The notes beneath the pieces are model-generated. The model made no database searches. It was not told the origin of the DNA and was given only the letters and a program-made list of their open reading frames with translations. Of a stretch of DNA of 31,263 nt, positions 15,710-22,864 are shown one piece after another. Every line of letters begins with the position of its first letter. Within the stretch, counting starts at the first letter, position 1. Position numbers and translations under genes: made by a program. The stretch is from an uncultured Lachnospiraceae bacterium (GTDB taxonomy: Bacteria; Bacillota; Clostridia; Lachnospirales; Lachnospiraceae), in contig CAJTVN010000042.1 of assembly GCA_910579685.1 (NCBI GenBank), positions 1 to 31,263 of the forward strand. Reading direction: 5' to 3'.

Positions 15710-17674
15710 TTAATCCTTTTTATAGTAATAAGCCTCAAACCCGTCGGCGTTTAGGGGAAGATCCGGGGCCCACCGCGGCGGGGTGCACAGGATGCGTATG
15801 GCTTCCTCCAGCGTTTTCCCGGAATCTTCCGGGACCTCCAGTATGACCTCGTCGTGGATATGGAAATTGATCGAAAACCCCTGGCCGTGCAGGTTCATCA
15901 TGGCCTCCGCCAGCAGGTCCCTGGCCGTGGCCTGGACGATGTTCTCCGTCAGTTTCCCGCCGTAGGTGGAAATGTATTCCCACTTCCCGGTTTTCTGATC
16001 GGTCCCCAGAAAGTGGACGGCGTCCCTGCCCAGGTCGTTCCTGCGTATTTCCGGTTTATAGTAATGCAGCTTTCTTCCGCTGGGCAGGCGGATGATGAGG
16101 TAGTCCCGGTCCCTTCCAAAAGCGATCCCCCGGGGCAGGTAGCCGGCCGTGCCTTGCCGTACCGTTTCCACGGCGCGGCGTTCCACGGCATACCAGAAAT
16201 CCACGATCCGCTGGTTGCTCCCCCTCCACCGTTTCACGATATCCGGCAGCTCTTCCTCGGCAAGCCCCATGTTCAGGGCCCCCATGGAGAGCAGGGAGCC
16301 CTTTCCCCCCTGGTAGCCCAGCGCCAGCTCCGCGATCTTCCCCTTCCCCCTCAGGGCGTACTCCGGGTTCCCTTTTTTGATCCGGTCCAGATCCACCCCG
16401 AACATGGCGGAGGCGGACGCCTCGTAGATCTTCCCGTGGGTGCGGAACACGTCAAGGCGCCACTGCTCCCCCGCAAGCCAGGACAGCACCCTCGCCTCGA
16501 TGGCGGAAAAGTCCGCCACGAAAAAGCGGTTCCCCGGCCCCGGGACAAAGGCGGTGCGGATCAGCTGGGAAAGGGTGTCAGGCACGTTTCCATAGAGCAG
16601 CCGGACGGCGTCTGTCTGCCTTTTCTTCACCAGTTCCCTTGCGGTATCCAGGGTGCCCAGGTAATTCCTGGGAAGGTTCTGGACCTGTACCAGCCTCCCC
16701 GCCCACCGGCCGGTCCGGTTTGCCCCGTAAAACTGCAGGAGCCCCCGGACCCTCCCGTCGCCGCACAGGCAGGCGTCCAGGGCCGCATACTTCTTTACCG
16801 AGGTTTTGCCGAGCTCTCTCCTTATACGCAAGACCTCCTTGACCAGTTCGTCCCCGGACCGGTCCGCCAGCACTTCGGCCACCGTCTGTTTATTCAGGCT
16901 TTCCAGCTCCAGGCCGGAATTGTCCCGGATCCACTGTTTCAGCTGCGCCACGCTGTTCGGGTTGTCCAGCCCGGTCAGCTCCCTCGCCCGCCCGCCCAGC
17001 TCGTCCTGTGTCTGGGCCGAAATCGCCAGGGCGCCCCGCACCAGCTCCACGTCCACGGCCACCCCGTTCTCGTTGATGTGCTGGTCCAGCACCCAGTTCA
17101 GGTGCTCCCGTTCCGGGAACGGGTGCTCTTCCAGGATCCGGTGGACCGCCATTTCCGTCTCCACGTCGCGGATGCAGTACGATTTGAAAAGCTCCCACTT
17201 CTCCGGGTCGTGCTTCCACAGGTTCCGGGTGCGCCCGTAATTCGCCTGGGTCGGCCTGCAGGGTACGCAGAAATACTGGATCAGGCGCCTTCCCACGGCC
17301 ATCTTCTGCTTTTCCCGGGCAAGGCCCAGCGCCCTGCCCAGCTGCTCCAGGCTTCCCGGCAGGCCGCAGTAGTAGGCGTGCACCATGGTGCAGTGCCACT
17401 GCCCGGTCTGCGTCGGGTAAAATTTTTTCAGGCAGTTTATCTCAAACGCCGCATTATGGGCGGTTTTTTTCACGTTCGGGTCGTTCAGATCCTTCCGGAT
17501 CCCTTCCGGGATCCGTTCGCCGGCCGCAAGATCGATGATGCGCACCGGCTCATAATCATAAGAATAAGCCATCAGTAAAATCTCAAAGGCCGGGGACTGC
17601 ACGTACCGGTACAGTCCCGCCTTTTTTAAGTCCACGTCCGAAAACGTCTCCAGGTCGATATGCAGGGTTCTCAT
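15710..17674 (-). CDS. DNA polymerase family A (phage type)
   Basis: This 654-residue replicative polymerase has an N-terminal 3'-5' exonuclease: HIDLETFSDVDL (residues 5-16, Asp and Glu metal ligands), KTAHNAAFEINCL and the YCIRDVETE third motif. The polymerase palm shows motif A FFVADFSAIEARVLSW (about 380), motif B around LRGKGKIAELALGYQGG (about 448) and motif C INFHIHDEVILEVP (about 606, HDE). All catalytic carboxylates are present. I start at the ATG at 17672-17674, which overlaps the stop of the DUF2815 gene as ATGA. The long upstream extension in the same frame is a shadow of that gene. Confidence 0.95.
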   Translation of the reverse strand: MRTLHIDLETFSDVDLKKAGLYRYVQSPAFEILLMAYSYDYEPVRIIDLAAGERIPEGIRKDLNDPNVKKTAHNAAFEINCLKKFYPTQTGQWHCTMVHAYYCGLPGSLEQLGRALGLAREKQKMAVGRRLIQYFCVPCRPTQANYGRTRNLWKHDPEKWELFKSYCIRDVETEMAVHRILEEHPFPEREHLNWVLDQHINENGVAVDVELVRGALAISAQTQDELGGRARELTGLDNPNSVAQLKQWIRDNSGLELESLNKQTVAEVLADRSGDELVKEVLRIRRELGKTSVKKYAALDACLCGDGRVRGLLQFYGANRTGRWAGRLVQVQNLPRNYLGTLDTARELVKKRQTDAVRLLYGNVPDTLSQLIRTAFVPGPGNRFFVADFSAIEARVLSWLAGEQWRLDVFRTHGKIYEASASAMFGVDLDRIKKGNPEYALRGKGKIAELALGYQGGKGSLLSMGALNMGLAEEELPDIVKRWRGSNQRIVDFWYAVERRAVETVRQGTAGYLPRGIAFGRDRDYLIIRLPSGRKLHYYKPEIRRNDLGRDAVHFLGTDQKTGKWEYISTYGGKLTENIVQATARDLLAEAMMNLHGQGFSINFHIHDEVILEVPEDSGKTLEEAIRILCTPPRWAPDLPLNADGFEAYYYKKD

Positions 17675-18366
17675 TGAAATCCCATCACCCCTCCCGACAG
17701 CAGGGGTCGGCCCGTGATCGGATCGATCTGCGGCCGTGCCGGCGCCTGGTACGGGGCCGGCTGCCACGGGAGCGCCCCGTAAACCGGCGGCTGGTAGGCC
17801 GGAACGGGCGCCTGGTATCCTGCCGCGCCGGCCTGCGGGTAAGCGTTTGCGCCGCCGAAGGCTTCCTCCGCCGACACCCTCGCCGTCAGCGGTTCGCCGT
17901 CCTCGATCTTCTGCACGGCGTTGAGCCCGCACCCGACCCCCTTGTTTCCGTTGGTGTTATAGGCGAAAAAGTTAATGTTCGCCCGGATGTGGCAGCCGCT
18001 GTACAGCTCGGACGGATTGATGATGTTCTGCATGTCCAGGCCCACGATGGAGGGCTGCATCTTCGCTGAGGCGGTCATGACCATGTGCCCCCGGCACTCC
18101 TCCCCGAACGGCTCCCCGTTCGGCCGGCACCCGTCGCCGTCATACAGCGGCGTTTTGCACAGGGGCGGGACGTTTCCGTTAAAGACTTTCTGGGCCCCCT
18201 CCTGCTTCGCCTTTTCGATCTCCGCAAAAATGGCATTAAGGGTGGCCGTGTCCGTCTTCGGGATCAGCAGCGTGACTGAATACTTGGGATCCCCGCCGTT
18301 TTCCGGGACGCGGGGCTGAAAAAGATAGACGTAGCTCGCCCTTACCTTTCCTGTCGTGATTGCCAT
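17671..18366 (-). CDS. DUF2815 protein (phage single-strand-binding-like)
   Basis: This 231-residue protein begins MAITTGKVRASYVYLFQPRV and continues KYSVTLLIPKTDTATLNAI. Together with YSGCHIRANINFFAYN and GVGCGLNAVQKIEDGEPL this is the DUF2815 pattern. The family sits between DUF2800 and polymerase A genes and is believed to be an OB-fold single-strand-binding protein. The C-terminal 60 residues are a proline/alanine/tyrosine-rich tail (YQAPVPAYQPPVYGALPW). Just ahead of the tail is RVSAEEAFGGANAY, a peptide repeated at the end of the DUF2800 neighbour. The ATG follows AGGAGG. Confidence 0.88.
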   Translation of the reverse strand: MAITTGKVRASYVYLFQPRVPENGGDPKYSVTLLIPKTDTATLNAIFAEIEKAKQEGAQKVFNGNVPPLCKTPLYDGDGCRPNGEPFGEECRGHMVMTASAKMQPSIVGLDMQNIINPSELYSGCHIRANINFFAYNTNGNKGVGCGLNAVQKIEDGEPLTARVSAEEAFGGANAYPQAGAAGYQAPVPAYQPPVYGALPWQPAPYQAPARPQIDPITGRPLLSGGVMGFQ

Positions 18367-18367
18367 C

Positions 18368-19621
18368 TCATTTTCCTCCTTCCGAATAAGTGTTGTCGCC
18401 GCCGAAAGCCTCTTCTGCGGATACCCTCTGTAGCACCATGGCCGGCCTTGCGTCGTCCTCCGGTGCGAGGGCGGGCTTTCCCTGCGGTTTCACGATATAC
18501 TTTGACAGAATCTCCTGCCGGTGCTCCTTGCTGAGCGTCTTTTCCAGCGTCCCCAATGCCACGGGCCTTCGCTCGTACAGGACCGCCTCGTCGTACCCCG
18601 CCTCGGCCAGCTCTGCGAACGCCGCGTCCGGGTCCGCCAGTTCCCGGCAGCTGCGCCCCTCGATGATCTTCCAGCCGGGCACCTCCCCTCCGGAAACCAG
18701 GCGGTCCAGGGAAAGCTTTTCCAGGTTCGCCACCCAGCTCTTCAGGTACATGGCCTCTTTCAAAAGGGCCCCGGCCTCCTCCCAGGAGATAAGGGGCGGC
18801 AGTCTTCTCTGGTTGGCTTCCCCGTCCCATGCCTTTTTCATGAGTTCCAGGTTCTTGTCCGCCGTGGCCCGGCACCTCCCGTAAGCTTTACAGAACCCGT
18901 CCTTGCAGTAATTCTCTTTGTCGCCCGCGCAGTAATCCGCAGGGCGGAACTCCCCTTTCCCTTCCCAGGCCAGCTCTGCCGCAGGTTTTACCACCCGCTC
19001 CCCCCATGCGAGCAGGTCGCCCATGGTCGTGCTCCAGGATGAGGTATTGGGGATCCGGGGCTGCACGATATGGAAATGAGCCCTTTCGATCCCGAAAAGG
19101 AACCCGTATTCCTGGTAGGCCCCGAGCGCGTACAGCGACATCTGGTAATTTTTCTCCGCTTTTACAGGCACCCCCTTCCCGTACTTGAAATCAATCACGT
19201 GCAGGTCTCCCCCGTAAAGGATCAGACAGTCAACGGTCCCGAACCCCTCCGGCGCCCAGCCGCTGTAGTTTACCCTTTGCTCGATGCGGATGAAGGGGGC
19301 TGCGGGAAACCCGAAGGCGATACCGGAAACATAGTCCGCGTATTCGTCCGTGTAGCCGTCCATTTCCGGTGCGTAGCATTCCTGTTCCTGCAGCTTTTTC
19401 AGCCGGTTCCGGTAGGTGCGTTCGGTCATGTTCTTGTCCGTGAACAGCCTTGACAGCTTTAATTCGCCGATGCTGTGCGCAAGGGTCCCCTCTGCGGCAT
19501 AAGGGGATTCCTCATCCGGGATGCCCTCCTCCAGCCTTGCGGAAGGCGGGCAGTGGATCCATTTCTTCGCACTTGACGCGGCCAGAACCGCATGGGCCCT
19601 CTCTTCTTTCTTCTTTCCCAT
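18368..19621 (-). CDS. DUF2800 protein, Cas4/RecB-like nuclease
   Basis: This 417-residue putative recombination exonuclease of the PD-(D/E)XK type begins HAVLAASSAKKWIHCPPSAR and EGTLAHSIGELKL. The nuclease core shows GFGTVDCLILYGGDLHVIDF-KYGKG (Asp, Asp-X-Lys region near residue 140). Four cysteines in the C-terminal half (DYCAGDKENYCKDGFCKAYG-RC) fit the iron-sulfur cluster of Cas4-like enzymes. Together with DUF2815 it probably forms a phage recombination pair. The C-terminus RVSAEEAFGGDNTYSEGGK repeats a peptide of DUF2815. Its ATG overlaps the stop of the upstream gene (TGATG). Confidence 0.9.
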   Translation of the reverse strand: MGKKKEERAHAVLAASSAKKWIHCPPSARLEEGIPDEESPYAAEGTLAHSIGELKLSRLFTDKNMTERTYRNRLKKLQEQECYAPEMDGYTDEYADYVSGIAFGFPAAPFIRIEQRVNYSGWAPEGFGTVDCLILYGGDLHVIDFKYGKGVPVKAEKNYQMSLYALGAYQEYGFLFGIERAHFHIVQPRIPNTSSWSTTMGDLLAWGERVVKPAAELAWEGKGEFRPADYCAGDKENYCKDGFCKAYGRCRATADKNLELMKKAWDGEANQRRLPPLISWEEAGALLKEAMYLKSWVANLEKLSLDRLVSGGEVPGWKIIEGRSCRELADPDAAFAELAEAGYDEAVLYERRPVALGTLEKTLSKEHRQEILSKYIVKPQGKPALAPEDDARPAMVLQRVSAEEAFGGDNTYSEGGK

Positions 19622-20043
19622 CAGATCTGCGCACCTGCCCCTCTTAAGGCGGCCGCAAATTCGCCGTAGCGCTCTTTGGGCAGCTCGGTCATCGCCTGGA
19701 TGCCGAAGGCCTGGAGGATCCCCATCACCTGGGGCATCTTCCCCGCGCTCGTAAGGCCGGCGGCCGCCACCTGCAGCTGTTCCAGCGTGTAGGGCTGCAC
19801 GGCTCCGGTGGTGGGCACGACTCCCTGCGCGGGGACGGGAGCCGGAACCGGCGGCACGGGCGGCGCCGTTATCGGGACCGCGGGAGAAACGGGCGCCTGC
19901 TGGAGCGGGGCGTTCATTCCCGGAGGGAGTACCGCACCTGCGGATATCTGTACCTGGCCCCCTCCGGACAGCGCCGTGGCAATCCGGTTTACCGCCTCTG
20001 TCAGTTCTCTGATTCCTTCCATGACAATCTTGATTTCGTTCAT
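19621..20043 (-). CDS. Phage protein with proline-rich linker, function unknown
   Basis: This 140-residue protein has two ordered ends: an N-terminal helix MNEIKIVMEGIRELTEAVNR and a C-terminal helical domain QPYTLEQLQVAAAGLTSAGK followed by QVMGILQAFGIQAMTELPKE. They are joined by about 45 residues of Pro/Ala/Val (APPVPPVPAPVPAQG). The gene directly precedes DUF2800 and is coupled to it by a TGATG overlap. A flexible adaptor between replication proteins is plausible, but no function is known to me. Good AAGGAAGGA ribosome site. Confidence 0.72.
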   Translation of the reverse strand: MNEIKIVMEGIRELTEAVNRIATALSGGGQVQISAGAVLPPGMNAPLQQAPVSPAVPITAPPVPPVPAPVPAQGVVPTTGAVQPYTLEQLQVAAAGLTSAGKMPQVMGILQAFGIQAMTELPKERYGEFAAALRGAGAQI

Positions 20044-20222
20044 TGCAATTCCTTCCTTTCCGTGTTATAATGGTTTTGCGTTAATTTTTTCCGAGCCTGC
20101 CCCGGCTGTCCCCCGGCGGGTTCTTTTTCGTCCTTTCGCTCTTCGCCGTCTTCCTCCCTGCAGTCGCATGTTTCGCCCGGATCCAGGTGTGCGCCGCAGT
20201 AAGGGCATGTCTTATATCCCAT
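20040..20222 (-). CDS. Small zinc-finger protein
   Basis: This 60-residue protein begins MGYKTCPYCGAHLDPGETCD, with C and CxC ligands (CPYC, then CDC), i.e. a single zinc ribbon, followed by a charged tail rich in E, K and Q. The ATG has a strong AAGGAGGA site. It overlaps the next gene by 4 nt at its end. The frame of the upstream membrane-protein gene runs through most of this gene, so about 140 nt may be coding in two frames. Confidence 0.65.
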   Translation of the reverse strand: MGYKTCPYCGAHLDPGETCDCREEDGEERKDEKEPAGGQPGQARKKLTQNHYNTERKELQ

Positions 20223-20398
20223 GGTCTTTTTCCTCCTTCCCCCGGCCCCTCCAGCCGGTAGTCAATGTACAGTCCAGCCGCTCCCATGAGCAGGCAGGCC
20301 GTGGCCGTCAGATAGCCTGTCCCGAAATAGATGGCCCCGTCCAGTCCCGCTATGCCAAGGATCACCAGGACAAAGCCTGCCGCTCGAATCAGCCGCAT
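20081..20398 (-). CDS. Small membrane protein, two helices, with a frame running into the next gene
   Basis: This is a 105-residue product. Residues 1-50 form two membrane helices (RAAGFVLVILGIAGLDGAIY and TGYLTATACLLMGAAGLYI). The next stretch, DYRLEGPGEGGKRPWDI, probably marks the end of the ordered part. The remaining residues read through the zinc-finger gene in another frame. Either a stop has been lost by a small indel or the overlap is real. Small two-helix proteins like this recur in the early region of clostridial phages. Function unknown. Confidence 0.5.
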   Translation of the reverse strand: MRLIRAAGFVLVILGIAGLDGAIYFGTGYLTATACLLMGAAGLYIDYRLEGPGEGGKRPWDIRHALTAAHTWIRAKHATAGRKTAKSERTKKNPPGDSRGRLGKN

Positions 20399-20571
20399 TT
20401 CTTTTCCCTTCTCTCCTTCCCCTCCAGGTACGTCCGCAGGTCCTGCACCGCCGAAAACGCTTTGAAATACGCCTCGTCGTCCGGGCTTCCCTCGCCGTCC
20501 TCGATAAACTTCTCACTTACGGGCTCGAGCAGCTGGCACTCCATCTGAAACACTTCTTTAGCTGTCAGCAT
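20389..20571 (-). CDS. Small acidic phage protein
   Basis: This 60-residue protein begins MLTAKEVFQMECQLLEPVSE with a middle DGEGSPDDEAYFKAFSAVQD and a basic end (GKERREKKCG). I chose the ATG at 20569-20571, with GGGAGAGG upstream; a longer in-frame version overlaps the upstream membrane-protein gene entirely. It overlaps that gene by 14 nt and the following one by 10 nt, so the small genes here form a tightly packed run. No family recognised. Confidence 0.55.
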   Translation of the reverse strand: MLTAKEVFQMECQLLEPVSEKFIEDGEGSPDDEAYFKAFSAVQDLRTYLEGKERREKKCG

Positions 20572-20713
20572 CGTCCTCTCCCTTCCGACCGGCCTGAGCC
20601 GGCTCTTCTTTCTTCCTGTCATCCTTCCGGAGCAGGATCGCCGCCCCGATGCAGATCACGATCTCCGCCAGGATCGTAAACAGGATCCCGCAGAAAAACT
20701 CCGGTATGTACAT
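20558..20713 (-). CDS. Single-helix small membrane protein
   Basis: This 51-residue protein begins MYIPEFFCGILFTILAEIVI and CIGAAILLRKDDRK, one membrane helix with a charged cytoplasmic tail (EEPAQAGRKGEDDADS). The ATG follows GGGGGTGAAAGAG. This type of short membrane protein is common in early operons of clostridial phages. Function unknown. Confidence 0.6.
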   Translation of the reverse strand: MYIPEFFCGILFTILAEIVICIGAAILLRKDDRKKEEPAQAGRKGEDDADS

Positions 20714-20731
20714 CTCTTTCACCCCCTGTCC

Positions 20732-20998
20732 TTATAAAGTTAATAATTTCATCTTTTCTTCGTCCGAAGTCTTAAATAATTCGCAAAGCGTAAGCAAATC
20801 ACCATAAGAAAACACGTCAACCGGCACCTTTTCCTCTCGAGTTGGGACTTTCAACATAACTGAGACCCTCGACTGTGAAATTCCAAGAGCTTCCGCCACG
20901 TCAGACTGTTTCAATCCCATCATTTTCATCTGATGTGTGATCCACCCTTTGAGGTCAAGAATTTTATATTCTTTTTTCTTGGCCGTTACCCTTGGCAT
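20732..20998 (-). CDS. Helix-turn-helix regulator (XRE-like)
   Basis: This 88-residue protein has a clear helix-turn-helix: MKMMGLKQSDVAEALGISQS followed by RVSVMLKVPTREEK. The C-terminal helix reads FSYGDLLTLCELFKTSDEEK. I chose the ATG at 20996-20998 (MPRVTAKKKEY), with GAGGAGG upstream. It is the first gene of the small-gene/replication operon and follows a palindrome-containing gap (21017-21133), so it may control that operon. Confidence 0.75.
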   Translation of the reverse strand: MPRVTAKKKEYKILDLKGWITHQMKMMGLKQSDVAEALGISQSRVSVMLKVPTREEKVPVDVFSYGDLLTLCELFKTSDEEKMKLLTL

Positions 20999-21016
20999 CC
21001 TTCTCGCCTCCTCCAT

Positions 21017-21133
21017 TTTTTACATTCTAATTGTGAATTATTACATCAGCCGCTACTTACCCCTGTTTTGTGGTAAATTATTAATTTTATGTATTAAAGG
21101 ATATCCTTTCATCAGAGCCGAATCATTAATCTG
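21017..21133 (-). promoter_or_regulatory. Gap with perfect 14-bp palindrome, candidate operator
   Basis: The gap contains AAAGGATATCCTTT (21096-21109), a perfect 14-bp palindrome, followed on the minus strand by AT-rich sequence leading to the XRE-like gene. A 19-codon frame starting inside it has no ribosome site. A binding site for the XRE-like protein or another early regulator is plausible. Confidence 0.35.
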
Positions 21134-21622
21134 TTACAGCTCTCCCGTCCCCTTGTCCCGCTCCGAACGGCTGTTATCATTGCCTGCCGGAACATAACAG
21201 GGAATAAGCGATAAAGCGCCGGTAGTTATGAGATGTAGGGCCGGTGCTATCTCCTTCGGAAATTCCTCTGAAAGCCGGGCCTTAAGTCCTTCTTTATCCT
21301 TTTCCATCTGACACAGATCAAAAACTGTATCCACGAACAGTTCCATTGGAAACTTCCTCAAAGCTTCAAGCCATGTAAGCTCTTTGGGTTGTAGCGCTTC
21401 TACCTGGCTCCATCCTTGCATAATGCAATCGATCAGATACTTGAAGCTCTTTAGCGCCTCCGATTTATCCGGTATTTGTTGGTTGACTTTTAATGCCAGG
21501 TCAGGAGCCGCTCCACGCACCTTTTGGAAGTTGATATAATCAATATTGTCTCCATGCAGTTTTCCATCAACATATGCGCAAGCGTCATTATCAACCATGA
21601 CAATAATTGCGGTTTTATGCAT
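21134..21622 (-). CDS. Phage protein of unknown function
   Basis: This 162-residue protein begins MHKTAIIVMVDNDACAYVDG, a short beta-hairpin module, followed by a helical body (EALKSFKYLIDCIMQGWSQV; ELTWLEALRKFPMELFVDTV). Its tail is RSERDKGTGEL. I chose the ATG at 21620-21622 behind GGAGGTGAGAGA; the upstream part of the frame is antisense to the plus-strand promoter-leader. It shares its ribosome-site sequence with three other early genes. No family recognised. Confidence 0.6.
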   Translation of the reverse strand: MHKTAIIVMVDNDACAYVDGKLHGDNIDYINFQKVRGAAPDLALKVNQQIPDKSEALKSFKYLIDCIMQGWSQVEALQPKELTWLEALRKFPMELFVDTVFDLCQMEKDKEGLKARLSEEFPKEIAPALHLITTGALSLIPCYVPAGNDNSRSERDKGTGEL

Positions 21623-21651
21623 TTCTCTCACCTCCTCTCTACTTTGTTGCA

Positions 21652-21720
21652 TTCCAGGCTCTGTCTCTGCTATAATTTCCCTACAGGCCACTGCCATGGC
21701 CGAGTACAGAAGAAAGTAGA
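21652..21720 (+). promoter_or_regulatory. Promoter and repeated leader, copy 1
   Basis: TTGCAT followed 18 nt later by TATAAT (21671-21676) drives the plus strand. From there 43 of 50 nt (21671-21720) match copy 2 at 22972-23021, including CTACAG-CCACTGCCATGGCC-GAGTACA-AAGAAAG. The leader contains the palindrome GCCATGGC. In this copy the ribosome site has decayed from AAAGGAG to AAAGTAG. Confidence 0.55.
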
Positions 21721-21727
21721 ATGGTTC

Positions 21728-21952
21728 ATGTGTACTTTCATTTTCCAATATGAAAATAATGTAGCGAATCACTTTGAAAACATTAATAAAGTCAGCTATA
21801 TCCGTAATGGAAGCGTTGTTACAGTTGATGAATCAAACCTGCTTACACACGCTTTCCCAACGGGATATGACTTAAACTTGTTTTCAAAAACTTCTAATTT
21901 TACCGTAAGTGGAAAGAATTTAGTTTACATCGAAGTTAGAAAAGAAAACTAA
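21728..21952 (+). CDS. Small protein of unknown function on the opposite strand to early genes
   Basis: This 74-residue protein begins MCTFIFQYENNVANHFENIN, continues with YIRNGSVVTVDESNLLTHAF and ends SGKNLVYIEVRKEN. The mostly beta pattern suggests a compact domain. It follows the repeated promoter-leader, but its ribosome site is weak (AAAGTAG), so it may be poorly translated. The stop overlaps by a few bases the stop of the minus-strand 47-codon gene. No family recognised. Confidence 0.5.
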   Translation: MCTFIFQYENNVANHFENINKVSYIRNGSVVTVDESNLLTHAFPTGYDLNLFSKTSNFTVSGKNLVYIEVRKEN

Positions 21953-22092
21953 TCCTTTGTGCGCACTCTGATTTCAGCATCAATAGTGGTTTCAGGGTGC
22001 GCATCCCTTATTTTTTCGAATGAATTCAAAACCGATTCCAACTCATTTGTGTTTTTCAGTTCGAATATGATTTTAATAGGCATCTTTGACAT
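21949..22092 (-). CDS. 47-residue phage protein
   Basis: It reads MSKMPIKIIFELKNTNELES and then VLNSFEKIRDAHPETTIDAE, a beta-alpha-beta layout with a hydrophobic strand, helix and second strand. Too short to be noticed by length alone, but the ribosome site AAGGAGATGAGAGA is excellent and shared with neighbouring early genes. It follows the two-helix membrane gene by 18 nt. Function unknown. Confidence 0.6.
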   Translation of the reverse strand: MSKMPIKIIFELKNTNELESVLNSFEKIRDAHPETTIDAEIRVRTKD

Positions 22093-22110
22093 TCTCTCAT
22101 CTCCTTATCA

Positions 22111-22281
22111 TCATTTGCATAAGTACAGAATTGCAAAAATTGTAGTTATTGCACATATGCTCATGTCATATATCGCATAGAGCTTATATAGCAATGGATT
22201 TATCTTCCTCATAATCGGGATACATGCGATTACAATGATCCACAAGAACATGATTGAAACTGTATCAATAATTTCCTGCAT
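22111..22281 (-). CDS. 56-residue two-helix membrane protein
   Basis: It reads MQEIIDTVSIMFLWIIVIAC, then a positively charged turn (RKINPLLYK) and a second helix MSICAITTIFAILYLCK. The ATG lies behind GAGGAGGTGAGAG. It lies 11 nt after the Cro-like gene and 18 nt before the 47-residue gene, so it belongs to the early operon. Function unknown. Confidence 0.6.
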   Translation of the reverse strand: MQEIIDTVSIMFLWIIVIACIPIMRKINPLLYKLYAIYDMSICAITTIFAILYLCK

Positions 22282-22292
22282 CTCTCACCTCC

Positions 22293-22475
22293 TCATTCCA
22301 GAAAATATTCAATCGGCTTGCCGAAGAAATCAGCAATTTTTTTCAGGTTGTAGACACTTGGAATAACTTTATTCCATTTCGTAATTGTTCCATTACCAAA
22401 ACCAAGTTCTTTTTCTAATGCAGATACCGAAATTCCCTTAGTTTTACAAGCCGCTTTTACTTTGTCATAAAGCAT
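22293..22475 (-). CDS. XRE-family Cro-like regulator
   Basis: This 60-residue protein is a single helix-turn-helix domain: MLYDKVKAACKTKGISVSAL, then EKELGFGNGTITKWNKVIPS, ending FFGKPIEYFLE. The length is that of minimal Cro-type phage repressors. I chose the ATG at 22473-22475, preceded by AAGGAAGTGATGAA. Its promoter region faces the plus-strand promoter of the structured RNA, so the protein probably acts on the intervening operator (ACCCA-N4-TGGGT, 22547-22560). Confidence 0.8.
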   Translation of the reverse strand: MLYDKVKAACKTKGISVSALEKELGFGNGTITKWNKVIPSVYNLKKIADFFGKPIEYFLE

Positions 22476-22510
22476 TTCATCACTTCCTTTCATGATTTTA
22501 GAAAATATTC

Positions 22511-22560
22511 TTTACTTCCCTTATATACAATGCTAGAATATATTCACCCATATTTGGGTA
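22511..22560 (+). promoter_or_regulatory. Promoter and inverted-repeat operator of the structured RNA
   Basis: TTTACT (22511-22516) is 17 nt from TAGAAT (22534-22539). At the expected start lies ACCCATATTTGGGT (about 22547-22560), an inverted repeat of 5-bp arms. Transcription of the RNA is therefore likely regulated, probably by one of the adjacent XRE-type proteins. Confidence 0.5.
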
Positions 22561-22572
22561 AGGAGGTTTTTT

Positions 22573-22644
22573 ATGTTCATAAAAAAATTGACTTGCCCAG
22601 CTCTCTTTTTGCAAGGACGCAACACTGGCACCAAAGCAGTTTAA
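22573..22644 (+). CDS. Possible 23-residue peptide at the 5' end of the structured RNA
   Basis: AAGGAGG, then 6 nt and an ATG, open a frame reading MFIKKLTCPALFLQGRNTG-TKAV before a TAA. The ribosome site is perfect, so translation is likely even though the peptide is short. It could be a leader peptide whose translation changes folding of the downstream RNA, or a small effector. Confidence 0.4.
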   Translation: MFIKKLTCPALFLQGRNTGTKAV

Positions 22645-22864
22645 ACTGGGTTAAAAATGTAGTTACTGGTACGGCGATACTCCACCAGCGGCACTGGGTA
22701 AAAATGCTCACCGTATCGTGTACTCCTTGTAATCTGTCAGCTAATGGGCGGATCAAACCGCAGAACCATAAGTGCGTAAGTGACAGAGTACTTGATAGAA
22801 ACTCTAGGTTGCGCTGGTGTGGCGAAAGCCTGCAAAGTACATAGGGTAAATAAATTTGGCAGAG

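Noticed and set aside
14562..17578. Long plus-strand frames opposite the VapE and polymerase genes
   Set aside because: High GC content removes stop codons from the antisense frames; no ribosome sites or domains, whereas the minus strand has intact catalytic motifs.
17675..17932. N-terminal extension of the polymerase frame
   Set aside because: Arg/Gly/Ala-rich shadow of the GC-rich DUF2815 gene; the ATGA overlap gives a normal polymerase start.
22530..22844. 104-codon plus-strand frame across the structured RNA
   Set aside because: Its start is upstream of the expected transcript start, it has no ribosome site, and the sequence is better explained by RNA helices and the short frame at 22573.
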